64,000 nucleotides of DNA from Rhinopomastus cyanomelas (lineage: Eukaryota > Chordata > Aves > Bucerotiformes > Rhinopomastidae). Positions 11,450 to 23,675 of this stretch are shown piece by piece; the first letter of the stretch is position 1; each line of letters opens with the position of its first letter. Below the pieces are notes generated by a model. The model was not told the DNA's origin. It ran no database searches and saw only the letters and a list, made by a program, of their open reading frames with translations. The position numbers and the translations under genes are program-made. The stretch lies in NCBI GenBank assembly GCA_013400115.1, contig VXBP01007525.1:1-64000 (forward strand), given 5' to 3'.

Positions 11450-13841
11450 TGACCAGAAGCACCATCTTGGGCATTAGCATGAGCCCTATCTCTAGGTCTC
11501 TAGGCCTGTGTGAGGGATGACTCACATTCCCTCCCTCCAAAATACTTGCACAAGTACAAACCATTTTTTTCAGACAGAAATACACCTGCAGACACCGCAG
11601 TGCAGCTGGACTGTTAAAACCCTTGTTTGGCAACCACAAATGAAAACTTCCAACAGGAAAAGTAAAAAAGATAGCATTTCTAAGGAAATACTACCTTTCT
11701 GGCAAACTTTACCCTAAGGCATCCTTCTCTTTTTCAGGTGATGGTCTTCCTTGGCTAATGACATTCCCTGGTATAGGCAGCTCGCCCTTGCACCTAGCTG
11801 CAGGAGGAGAGGTGGCAGTTCCAGAATCTCCAACAAAACTTTTGCCTCTTCTGCCTAAAAATAATCCAAAAGTAAAAAATAAAAATATAATATAAAAATA
11901 ATCTTGGGGTGAGCAAAGGCAGGAGAGTCTGCAAGTAGAAATCTTGAGCTGAAATCCCGGACACATCAAAAGCAACAAGGCTTTGTGATGTCCCTATTTA
12001 TAACTGACCATATGGCAATTGATTTCCTGTTGCTCACACAGGGTGTCTCTGTTCTTCTTCCTACCTTGCTTTTCTGCCAGGTTTATTTATACTTTTCTCC
12101 AGCTCTGTAGCCAAACCAAGTTAATAGGTTCTCATATTACATAAATGAAATAACTAAAATAATAAAGAAAGGAAGAATATGATGCTCTGATACACCGTGC
12201 ATCTCTCTCTCTCTGAGGAAGTTGTGAAACATAATTGCTATTCTTGCACAAGTAAGGAAGACTCTACTTTTTCCGCTCTACGTGGGATTGAAGAGCAATG
12301 TTGTTTTTACCTGTGTTACTGTTCAAGTGCTCGTTCTTACCCAAAATTTTACATAACTTTCCATTGAAGCTGACATCTCAGTCTGAAATACACTTAACAC
12401 ACCCAAAACCAAAAGAAATCAACTTAAATGCCTGCCAGTTTTGCAACTGCATGATGAAAGAAATAACAAATTAAATTTTTTTTTTATTGAACGTTATACT
12501 ATATTAGTCCATTTGGAATAAAGAACTGAAGAGCCAAAAAGGCCTTTCCAGTCAATGATCTAAGATGAAGAGATGCCTGGGGGAAAGAGAAAAATTTGGA
12601 GCGTAGGAAATGAAAAACAATTAGAAGAATTAAAATAATTGTATTTTCCATGAGGGGAAAATAGAGATATGGGATAAATGACTAAGATGTGTTTCTAGAA
12701 CAAACAGTGTAGCTTTCAAATGACAATAATGGGGATTCAAGTAGAGCTGTGAGGAAATCTGTGTGGTGAGCATAAGCTCAACTTAAAAAAAATTTCTAAT
12801 CACAAATTTGATGAACCTAGGGAGAGGTTAATTAAAGCTAGTGGAAACAAAGAGGGTAAGGGCAAAGCCTACTGCAGCAGTTCCCTCCACCCTCTCAAAT
12901 TTCCAACAACTGGAAACAAAAGACAGATAGCAGCGAGGGAGGTAATGAGTGAGCATGGAAGAGAGGGGAAAACAACTTTATCTTGTTCCTTTGTCCTACA
13001 CTTAACCCGTCTCCAAACAAGACTAAGTGATTCAACCTGCACAGGGCATCCGTGAACGCAAACCACTCTATAAACCACAATTCCTCTCAAAACATGGTGT
13101 TGATTTGCTAATTAGTAAGACAATAAACATTTCCGACAGATGAAATATGTTATTTGATTTGCACATAATAGACTAGATGAAGTAGCATATATGCAGTCTC
13201 TTTCTCTCCAGGGCTGAAGCTCAATCCTTTGTTCAAGTCCCTAAACACTAAAACCAGGCTGAGAATCAAAAGACCAGCATCCTACCCTGTAGGGTCTTAG
13301 TGCGTAGGACAGTTTCCTTCAAAACCATTTGTTTACCTGTAGATCAAAAAAGTGTGGTACTCATGTCTTTTCATAACATGCAGTAAAACCAACTTCTGGA
13401 GAGATTTGAAAAAAAATAGCCTAAAGAATGATCTGTCACTGTCTAATGCAGGTTGCCACCTTTGAAAGTACTCAGTCTTGCTCACCTTTTAAAGCTGAAA
13501 CACTGTCCTATCACACAGCAGACCTCACCCAGGTATCAGTGTCACAGGTCTTTCTCTACAAGGACACGAGTCAGAATAATCTGAAATACTACGTACAAGA
13601 GCGGTTGCAGAAATAACTAAGGCTCGTCTTGGAGACCAGATTGCCCAAATTCCCATGGGTTTCATAATACTAAACCCTTTTTGCTGACAGAAGTTGTATC
13701 TGAACTGCCAAATATCAAAATACATTAAAACCACGCCTGTACACCACAAAGTTTAGTGCTAAGAGCCCAGCCTCACTAATGCACATCTGGCTACTCTAGA
13801 CTAGCACTTTGCATACTCTAGAGGAACACAGACTGCCAAGG
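11450..13841. other. Unique sequence, no gene seen
   Basis: AT-rich unique sequence. It includes a short CT run near 12202, a poly-T run near 12477 and frames of at most 90 codons on opposite strands at 11367-11978 without recognisable domains. 13556-13590 weakly resembles 7076-7110. Confidence 0.5.
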
Positions 13842-14266
13842 AATCATAGAATCATTAGGGATTGGAAGGGACCTCAAAAGATCATCTAGTCCAATCCCCC
13901 TGCCACAGCAGGATCACCTAGACCAAGTCATACAGTCAGCCAGGGTTAGAAGGGACTACAGGATCATCCAGTTCCAACTCCCCTGCCATGGGCAGGGACA
14001 CCCCACCCTAGATTCGGCTGGCCAGAGCCTTATACAGCCCGGGCTTAAACACCTCCAAGGACGGGGCCTCCACCACCTCCCTGGGCAACCCATTCCAGGC
14101 TCTCACCACTCTCACGGTAAAGAACTTCCTCCTAACATCCACTCTAAATCTACCCATCTCCAGCTTTGCTCCATTCCCCCTCGTCCTGTCACTACCTGAC
14201 ATCCTAAAAGTCTCTCCCCAGCCTTTTTGTAGGATCCTGCATAAAGTCTCATCTTCATGTTTCACA
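13842..14266 (-). mobile_element. CR1 LINE with duplicated 3' tail, ORF2 C-terminus
   Basis: This is a minus-strand CR1 copy. The frame from 14265 down to 14008 (85 codons) is the ORF2 C-terminus, with SDRTRGNGAKLEMGRFRVDV, KFFTVRVVRAWNGLPREVVE and a terminal LEVFKPGLYKAL. Its stop is followed by a 3' untranslated region containing two homologous tail modules. The first has CCTGCCCATGGCAGGGGA and the second CCTGCTGTGGCAGGGGGA, joined by a spacer with GACTGTATGACTTGGTC. The element ends in ATGATTCTATGATTCC. The intact final 85 codons suggest a fairly young insertion. Confidence 0.92.
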
Positions 14267-15976
14267 GTCCTATGTATGTTACTGCAAGTTTCTTCACCAC
14301 CTACTTATTAGTCTTTCACTGTCAGCTCATTATTATCACAATTAAGACAGAGATCAGAGCAGTTAATTAGCTGATAGCTTGTTCACCATGGCTTCAATAG
14401 TATTGTTAGCTTTCTGGCTTCAGGTTATTGTGTTTACCATTTCATGCTGACAGGATTGGTACTCACTTTAAAAATTCTATTTGTAAAGTCCAAAATCAGA
14501 AAGCATTAAAACACCGAGGAAATCACAGAGCATGTGCTTATACTTCAACATTTTAAAGCCACTTTTATAACTTTTGAATACCACATTAATTATTCTGACT
14601 GCTTTAGAAAAAGAATATAAGGATCAAGAGCCTAGATCCAGAGTAGCAAAGCAGAAGGCTCTGCTGTCTTTTTCCAGTCTTAAGATTGATTGCATTTTCA
14701 TAAAGATTTTTATGCTCCATTCACCCTACAACCCTTCACTTCACCTCTTTAGCCTGAGAGTTTTAATACATGACTCATTCTTCCTAATTCAGCACTGCCA
14801 GCTTTCTTTTGGTACATAATATTTCAATATTTAATGTAGTATAACAGAACTTCCACTAGCCAATTTGTTTAGTCATAGCCCCGTCTTTGCTTACCATGCA
14901 AGTTTTGGCTTTTATTGACGTCATCTGGAATGTGTTCCCTGCTCTGGCTCATGCTGTGTTGCTTTGTGCTGGACATCTCAAACAAGGTGTACTTTATTTA
15001 TAAAATGCTGGAACAACCTACTATAAACCAAACACTGCAAGCACCAAGTTTGCACTTTATTTGAAGTTTACCAATAACTCTAAAGTCAGCTGCACCAACT
15101 CCCCAAACCATTCATTTCAGTAAGGACTATCTTGAGAGCGCAGACCTAATCCAGCAGCATGCACAGGACCCGAGCGAGAGAAGCTTCACTCTCCTTTTTT
15201 TCTCCAGATCCACACTACCATATCACCAACAATGTAGGCCTCAGGCAGTCCCTCAGATCTTTTCTTCTCTTTCAGAAACAGTGCTCCTTAGGACTCCCCT
15301 TTTCCTTGAGTACTCCATATCTCTTTCAAATTACTTGTTTTTGTGCTGATAGTTTGTTTTTTAAAGAAAAGTCTCAAGTTGTTGTAGGCATACCTGTAAG
15401 TGTCATTAAAAACGTTGATGCTGCTCCCCTGAAGATGTCAATGAAGATGAAAACACAGTGTTGATTCCTGCAGTACGATGTTGCTCCCTCATTTAAAAAA
15501 AACTCTTAAAATGTTGCATCATGGAAGGCAAAGACAGCACATCCTGTGGTGCACCCATTCTGTATGTCCAGGATTCTGAAGAAAAGCTAGAAGACTCTCT
15601 CAACTTCATTACAGTGGTCAGATGGCCAAGTGTCACTACCCTAAGGGAGTTTCACCTGTTTTAATTGCTTGTTAGTCACCTCACCTGCCTTCAGCTGCTA
15701 GAAGAATTTTATTGTAATTAAGATTGGCATGGTTACTTCATTCCAAACAAATTGTATATTACCCTACCACTTTAATTAACTGAGTGTGCTATGTCCTCAG
15801 TTTTAAAAAAACTCAGAGAGATGTAATCATAATCTAAAGATTCTGTTCATTAAAAAGGGCTGGGTTGTGATCTGATTAGCCTAAATTGGGCCAAATTCAA
15901 ATACATTGAAAAATATCACTTGAGTTCACAGTTTTTTCTTTCTCTCTACACTCCATTGTTTTCTGTACCCCAGTAG
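14267..15976. other. Unique sequence, no gene seen
   Basis: No repeat is recognised. Frames of 81 and 101 codons on the plus strand (14574 and 15159) lack any domain or splice context that would support a gene. Confidence 0.5.
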
Positions 15977-16268
15977 AGAATCATAGAATCATAAAGTGTT
16001 CTAGGCTGGAAGAGGCCTCTAGAGGTTGGACCTCTGCCTAGGTCAGGCCACTCAGAGCCTCATCAAGCCTGACTTTAAATGACTGAAGGGATGGGGTCCC
16101 CACCACCTCCCTGGGCAGCCCATTCCACCATGTTGAAGAACTTTCTTCTAATATCCAGCCTAAATCTATCATTTCCCAGCTTGAACCCACTGCTCCTTGT
16201 TCTATCTGTACAAATCCTCTTGAAAAGACCTTCCCCTGCCTTCCTCTAGGCCCCCCTCAGGTACTGGA
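15977..16268 (-). mobile_element. CR1 LINE 3' fragment, distinct tail type
   Basis: The left end AGAATCATAGAATCATAAAG is the reverse complement of the terminal repeat. It is followed by a tail type (TTCTAGGCTGGAAGAGGCCT) not seen elsewhere in the window. Further right, CACCACCTCCCTGGGCAGCC and GAACTTTCTTCTAATATCCA are the reverse complement of the ORF2 C-terminus. No open frame survives. The fragment stops near GGTACTGG. Confidence 0.88.
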
Positions 16269-19200
16269 CCCTGAAATTTTTAAACAAATTTCTTCTCCCT
16301 CCCCTCCAAAAGGCAAAATGTCATTGGATGTCATTTACAAGCTGAAGCACTAAACACAGGCTTTAGTAATTGTCTGTGAGCATAGTATAATTTTTATATA
16401 TCCATTATTAAGTGAGTGTAAACTAGAAGTGTTTGCAAACTGAATTCTGGATGCATTTGTAAAAGTCATTCCTGATGAAGCTTGGCCCCAAAGAGCTAAA
16501 GAATAAGGATTAAATCTTGATCTTGCGAAACTACCAGCAAGGCTCTTCTTCAGTTCAGTTGGGTCAGAATTTAACCCTAAGTCATATGACAGAATTTTAG
16601 CTTCGGTTTGAGGAGAAAATGGATTAACTGTCACATACCAGACAGAAGAACATAAAGCAAATTAATCTGTAAGCAGAAAACAAGCCACAGGGAACATCAC
16701 CATCACACACAGCTCCATACATCACAAGACCTTCTGTTCAGTATCTAAGCTGTGAAGGTGTCTCTTTCTCCCTCCAATTCCATTGTCTAGAAGCTTCCTT
16801 TGAACCAGCTTCATGAGATAACTTTGCTACCAACATCTTTACCATGAAGGAAATCCAACTGCAGCCACTTCCTGATCCTTGATTAATTAGCACACTGTTC
16901 CGCATACTCACAGTATGTATTTACATGTAGAAGCGGCCTATGGCCAAAGTGTATGAAGCTGAAAAATCCTCACCAGTAATAAAACCAGTTAGGGTAATGG
17001 AGCCTTTCAAAAAAGGAAAACCATTTCATTTTCACTTTACAATTTATTTCAAAATGGAACTTTTGAATGTGAATAAATACTAGAACTGTCTTAAAGATTT
17101 GCACATCTGATTAAGAAACTTTAAAAGAAAGCTTTGCACTATTCAAACTATGAAAAGACTTAAGCCCAAAATTTCCCAATCCACCTCGAACACCACTGCA
17201 AAATGGTTTTAAAGAGCTAACTGACGTATCTCTGAATAGACTGCCCTGGAACACCATAAATCAGAAACTTCCCGATACTCTTAATAAAGATGAAAATCAA
17301 AACTAAACCTGTATGCCACTCTGGTAAGGCAATAAACTTCTAAGAGAAGGGTGAATGCCACAGAATTAACTCTTATTTATGGGCTTTCTAAAAGTGAAAA
17401 CTAGAGTTGGATGATGGCCATAAAATGTCAGTGAAATCTATTAATCAGCAGCATGTGGTAAGGCTGTGGAGCAGCCTCTGCGAGGCTTTATTTTCCTTGG
17501 TTTTCACATGTCTTTGTACTCTCTCCTTTCCACGTGCATTAAAACTTGGTGTATACTGAACATTACTGAAATGGATCAAATTCTGTTCTCTCTCTGTTGG
17601 CCTTAGCATTCCTGCAAACTAACAAAAATAAATGTGGAACCAGGGAGATTGTTATGACAACTCCCACACTCCATTAAATTCTCTCAGGAAAATACGGAGT
17701 GTGATACAACAGAGTGAAGAAAACAGTCTAAAACTAGCACTTGACTACGACTGAATGGTACAGCAAACAGGCAGACACTGAAGCCCAGCAGCACTTACAG
17801 GACCGCCCGCTCCACACAGTACTGTGGGAAATGTGCACAGTTACACATCACTGATTCACCAGAAGTTTGATCACCCCTGCACACTTGGTGAGCAGTGAGA
17901 TGGCATAAGGCAAGGTGAGGCTTTGGGGTCAGCAGAAACCTGTCTTGCCCATGCTGTGGCCTTTGCTGTTTGGCAGAAGGTGTACAGCTGGGAAAAGGCT
18001 GGGGGGAACAGGGCTCAGCTCCATCCTTATCCTTGCCGAGACCTCCCTGCACCTGGAGGATCCTCCACAGAGTAGCTGTAAACAGGCCCTAGCTCCTTTG
18101 CACCTCTCAGGCAACACAAGGAGATCAAAAGTGGGGCAGGAAATCCAGCTGTGGGGCTCCTGTTCATGCTTAACGTAACTTTTATTCTCTTTTTTTAGTT
18201 TTTTTAACAATGACAGGATTTTTAGGACTGGAGATACATCCAAATAGTGTCAGGAAAAGGAAAGGTTTTGATTGTAGCTTGTTATCTGGCACTATCTATT
18301 TAGAAATGTCTGAACAAATAACTCCAATGTCAGATGATCTGGTTCTGGCAGACTAAAGAAATACGATTAGATCTGGCTGCCCAGATGTCCCAGTGTTGAG
18401 AATAATATTTTTAAGCACGAACTCATGTACTGCTGCTGTCATGTACTTCAATAGACTTATTTTGTTCTCATGGGCTATAAATTGTAATAAAATTGAAACA
18501 GATTAATGGTTAAAACTAGTCTTTCTTCTGTCACACATTATTTCAATAGAAAACAAAGGTCTTTACAATTGCAGATGTGAGTTCCTCTTCCGTGCACGAA
18601 GCTGCAGGCAAACCTGTACAATCCTTCATATTTTAATTTTTACTTGCTTTCACTCCTTTCCATTTCTACGACTACTGAGACAGCCATGGCTCCTATCGTA
18701 TACTTTTGGCTCTTTTGCAGTTATTTTTTTGTTGGCAGTTTGTTTCAGGCAAAAAACTCTGTGCACTTGCTATGGTAGTGTTGTGTTCTTGAAGTTCTCG
18801 TTTTTATTTACAAAAGCAAATGCTTACACATAAGAGACAAAGCAGATCAGTTCCCTTTTTCCAATTAAAAGATTGATTTGAAATATTATTAGAATATCAG
18901 TTTTTCTGAATGTTTGTCTATACTTCTTATGCATTGAGAGCAGAGACCAGCTCAAGATACTGATCAGGGTGTCTCATTTTGACCTAAAACTTCTGCTGTT
19001 TAGACCTGAGTTTCAGGTTTATGTGCCCAACAGAACTGAATACCGAGAAAGTGGTTTTGGCAGTAGGTGAGTGAGGCTCTCCAGTAAAGCATTTCAGGCA
19101 GATTACTTTCCCCTCAAATTAATACACTTTTGTTTTCTTTTAGAGTTGTTCAGAGGTTCTCATTATTTGCACAGAGGTTTACATAACTGCACCCACTCAC

Positions 19201-22200
19201 TTGATTTCAAAAACTGGGTTTTTTCTGCGTATATGAAAAAAGAAGAAAGTAAATATTTTAATCTCTGATATTTTCTTAATGCCTAGCAAGAAAGTTCAAT
19301 TACAGCCTTTCTACTTATAAAAATCATACAAAGGCTTCAAGTCTCAGCATGTTCCAACAGTAAAGTGCAAACAATCTTGTGGTTACAAAGGCTACTTTAC
19401 TGAACCTCATTCCTTCTCTGTCTCCCACCAGCTGAATAAATGAGAGACATATTTAGCAGCTTCAGTAGAAACTATTTTCTCATGCTCCCACTAACAAACC
19501 AGGGCAAGAAATGACAGTAGAAGTCACAGTAGAAGTCACAGGATAAGAGCAAAATACACAAAGAAAGAAGTAGATCAAAATTGATAAGGAAGGATGAGAA
19601 AAATAGGGGGGAAAATAAACAAGCCAAACCCCTAAACACAGGCAGCAGATTAAATCTGAGAAATATATAGGTAGCAGGCAACAAGATCATTAAAAAAAAT
19701 TAACACATTACAAACATTTTTAAATGATCTTTTTAAATCAGGGTGCTTTCATTCATAATCATATTAGAGGAATACAGAGTAATGGCAATAATATTTTTTA
19801 TTAATTTATTTTTTTAAAAAGTTATTCCAGACTGTTCATCCAGCACATGGTAACATAGCACACAGAGAAAACTCCAAAACCAGAAAAAGCCACAATACAC
19901 TAAACCAGGCACCGACCCGATTAGTAAAAAGCACTTGTTTAGAACAGAAGTTACTAAAGTGTCCCAACTGAGGACTGCATTTCTTCTTAGGTTTTGTTTC
20001 AGGTATGAATAGATAAATTAGATAAAACCTTTGCAAAGCACCTCCCAGATGTAGCCTGTGCCAGCTGCACCTTGCAGCCTCAGGAGGATGACTACAGTCT
20101 CCCCACCAAAGCTCTCACCTAGGTCTGAGGCAACAGTTTTGGGGAGCACAGCCTCTGGAAGCAACTGGCTGACTTTGTATCCAACAGCTTTACACACATT
20201 TGCAAGAATAAAAATTTAGTCAAAAACTAACATCATCCCACAACAGCCCTCAGCAACTGCTGTACAGACGGATGCTGCTATTTGCACTGTGGCCCAAGGA
20301 GCTTCTCCAGCAGCAGATTGCTTTCTGGTACTTGATCTTTCTGATGGCAAGGAAGAAAATCACGTCTAACATGTTTGGAATTAGAATGACTGAAGATTTT
20401 CACCGAAAGAGTTCACTTAAATATATATACGGATCTCATCCAAAAATGATACAATTCAGGTTTGATTTCTGTGACCTTTACCACAGGCAATAAACTTAGG
20501 AAAGCAGACAGGGTGAGCTAGACTTTCCTAATTGCTCCACATACCCACAATTAATCTATAGCCTCATGACCCAGTTTTAATTTGCACAGAAACTACCTCA
20601 CCACATCAAAGGTAGTGATTCACCTCTCCACTAATCAAAATTTGAAGAGCTACTACCAATCGTAATTAGGGAGCTAAAGCCAATCATCATGCAATTCAGC
20701 ACTAATTAAACAATATCGTAACAGTTTTCATTCAGCTCACTGAGCGCACCAGGAATTTACCCAGAATGGGTATCATAGATTTTAAGTACTTTTCTAGAAA
20801 TCTTGCTCCATGTAATTAAACCCCCTCAGTCCCTCAATAACCACAAAATCTAACCCCTTTTCATTGTCATAAAATAAAGAACGGTGTATACTCGTACTCA
20901 CCTGGTTGATCCTGCTTTTTGATGATTAGGGAAAGAAGGAATACAGTCCAGCTTTGTGCTTCCCAGCAATTCCACGGGTACTTAAAGAAAAGGTGAAATA
21001 GCCAACAATATATACAGGTGATATGAATTGGAGTAGGTCTGTTAATTACAGTCAGTTTGAGATTAAAAGCAGATCATAGAATCATAGAGGCACTAGTACT
21101 GCTCCTCAATGAGTCTTTCCACTCTGCAGCATTTAAACAGGGTCCTGTTTTAAGCTTTGGTCTGTTGATATCTTGAAAAAACAGTGATAAACCGAGGTTC
21201 AGCAGCTTTTCATATTCTGGTGAAATAGGTTTGGGTAAAAGAGACAAAGACCAAATCCTTCAATAAAGACTTCAATAAATTGACCAAAGCCCACCTTAGG
21301 ACACAGCACCTTAAGATCTGTCTCTGGTGATGTAAGTATGCATAAAGCTAAGATAAAACTCCTATCAATCATTTAAAAGATGTAACAAAAATTTTGATAG
21401 TAAAAAATAAAATCATACTAAAGACAGGAAAGGAAATGAGCTGTTGTTTCATTTTTCTTTGTCACCAACAATCAGCATGTACTTTAGTAACAATCTTGCT
21501 ATAACTTATTATTATCTGCTTAGGACCACACTGGGGGTAATGGGAGATGCTGCAAATCAAGTGAAAGAAAACAGACTGGTTTTATGTGGGGATGCTCCTT
21601 CCTTTAGGTATTCACAAGGTACAAGTCTATGAATGCCATACAGGCAAGTGGGGTAAAGGACTTCTTTGGGACAAAAGAACTTAAAAGTAAACCAAACAGG
21701 ATTTCCAACCAGAGCATCTTCATGTGGTCTCAGCCCTGGAGGTGCTGCTGGTTAGCTGACCAAGCACAGCACACCACAAATACCGTTAAGACAAAACAGT
21801 TGTGTGAGCAACATGTAAGGACTTCAGCAGATCACAAACGGTGTGTTTCAGACCCAAGTTAAGATCTGTTTGGACCTAAGACTCTCTTAACTATGCAATC
21901 ATTAAATCTGCCAAATGCTTAGCTGCTGTTGCCACTAGGGCAACTGTAAGGGTCCATGTTCTGCAGTCTCTTCTTTTTACAAGCCCTTCCTCTCTCGGTA
22001 CTTCACATTCCATAAAAGATGGCATGGATTATATGGATCAGAGCTCCAGGACAGGTGGGAATGGCATTGGAGCTGAAAGCAAACCAATACAGAGGGACAA
22101 GACATAAGCAGACATGAGCTTCAAAGTCTATCTTCATGTCACCATTTGTTTCCTAAAGAAAGAAAGAAACAGTGACAGTGCTTTGCTTCCAATAGGTCTA

Positions 22201-22843
22201 TTTCACGGGCATGCCATGCTTTACAAACCTTGTCAATGTGTAAAAAAGCAGAAACTGTCAGAAACAGGCACAAGACACCACACGTGTGCCCAAGATAACA
22301 CTTCACAGTGTGTTTTGGGTTTTATCCCCTGTGTCCATTTGTCATTATTGTCCGTTTCTAAGCCGGTGGTAGGTTGCTACATAGCATGATGCTATCCCTG
22401 CCGTCTCTTTCTTTTCTCCTAGGGTTATGAACAGTGTTTCCTCATATTTTTTTAATTAAAAGTCTTTTATCATTTCTGGTAATGTAGGCAAACTTCTTCC
22501 TAACACCGCCATGTACTATTCATAGTGGAACAGTCAGTGCTTTTCAATTTCTACTGTTCCAGCTCTCTTTTATAGCAGAGAACTCTGGATTTAATTAGGA
22601 CCCACATTCGTTTTGTTTTCTGACTGTAATCAACCACCATAAATAACCTCACTGCTTCTGAGTGGTTTCTGATCTGTGCTCTGAGGTTTCTTGTGTTTAG
22701 TGGAGACTTATGTTTGTAAGACTTAGGAGAAAGGTTCCATTGGATCCCTTGTCAGAAGCTTAGTGTCACGTTTGCTCATTAACAAGCATGGCAATTTTGT
22801 TCTGGTGGCCTAGACTGCAAAGCAGTCTGCAGCAAGATGTTGA
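16269..22843. other. 6.6 kb nearly free of CR1, no gene seen
   Basis: The only CR1-like trace is about 19 bases at 21072-21090. A moderately G+C-rich block at 17780-18180 has overlapping frames of 85-104 codons on both strands, but no domain and no convincing pair of splice sites. A 12-bp direct tandem lies at 19515. A motif-rich AT-type block lies at 20590-20760. I recognise no exon or RNA gene. Confidence 0.5.
19515..19538. repeat. Two tandem copies of a 12-bp unit
   Basis: CAGTAGAAGTCA occurs twice in direct contact and is followed by a further CAG. This is a minimal tandem duplication without obvious function. Confidence 0.9.
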
Positions 22844-23675
22844 TGTGGTGGTGTAGTTTGAGCCTGCCAGGGCTTCAGCACTGGTGATGGGGGTTGCTAG
22901 TGCAACCCTGGTTAGAAGTTTCACAAAGATAGAACATCCTCCTCCCCCACACCCAGCTCCAGCTACTCACCTGCAGCTGTCAGTTTGAACCAGCTACCAC
23001 CTCTGCAAATAAATGTATTTTTGGGAGGGGAAAAATCTGTGGGGTGAGCTTCCTGTTGGTTTTGGACTTTTATTCGGAGGCCACTGGGTTGAGCACATCA
23101 TGGCAAATATTTTCACTCTGGGGGTGTTGTGACAGGAGAGAGACTGAGCCTGTGGAGACCCCAGAGCTCAGTGGAAAAGGGTCTCTGCAAAACCATGGTC
23201 AGGTACATAGAGAAAGAGAATCCCATCATCAGGCTATGGAATGCTGGAATGCTGGAACTGGGCCTGAGGGCAGGAGATGTATCCTGAAAGAGACCGTCAC
23301 TCTGAGTAAGAACAGGGAAGACTGTCTGCAGAAGTGCTGGCCAGAGAAAACTCGTGGAGGAGTTGCTCCCTGTGTGTGGGGATGCCCTGTTGCTAAAAAG
23401 GAAAGGTGTCAGGGGTTTTTCCCCTGAGAGAAAGGAGATGTCAGAGCCAGGCTCAGGCACGTAGGAGCCACGTGCGTCTCTCTTTGTATGTTGGTGAGGG
23501 GTTTTTTCTCTTGTTTAAATTAAGTGTTTTGGTTTTCCTGAAATTAAGCCTGTCTTTTTGCGTGTTAACCACATGCGTCCAGGGAACCCTTGCTGGTCTT
23601 TGTTTCGGCTCCCAAGCGTTTTGGTAATTAGGGAGAGTTAGTCCCAGGTCTGGTCAGCATGGCCACCTGGTGACA
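22844..23675 (+). mobile_element. LTR-like element, family related to 27408
   Basis: It begins TGTGGTGGTGTAG and ends, on the best guess, at GGTGACA, giving TG...CA ends as in endogenous retrovirus LTRs. Its core (about 23277-23420) aligns with 27795-27980 of the second element through shared strings such as CCAGAGAAAACTCGTGGAGG against CCAGAGAAAGCTTATGGAGG, and AAAGAGACCGTCACTCTGA against AAAGAGATCGCAACTCTGA. Starts of the form TGTGGTGG are common in bird ERVL-type LTRs, so a solo LTR is likely. No matching target-site duplication is visible with these limits. A 127-codon frame inside (23044-23427) is not recognisable. Confidence 0.55.

Noticed and set aside
17780..18243. G+C-richer block with overlapping frames on both strands, considered as an exon
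   Set aside because: Frames on both strands are equally long, no domain is visible, and no consistent acceptor/donor pair bounds any of them.
21072..21090. GATCATAGAATCATAGAGG, resembling a CR1 terminal repeat in reverse complement
   Set aside because: Only about 19 bases match and no tail module follows; could be a remnant but is too short to call.
23044..23427. 127-codon frame
   Set aside because: It lies wholly inside an LTR-like element, overlaps a 115-codon frame on the other strand, and has no recognisable domain.
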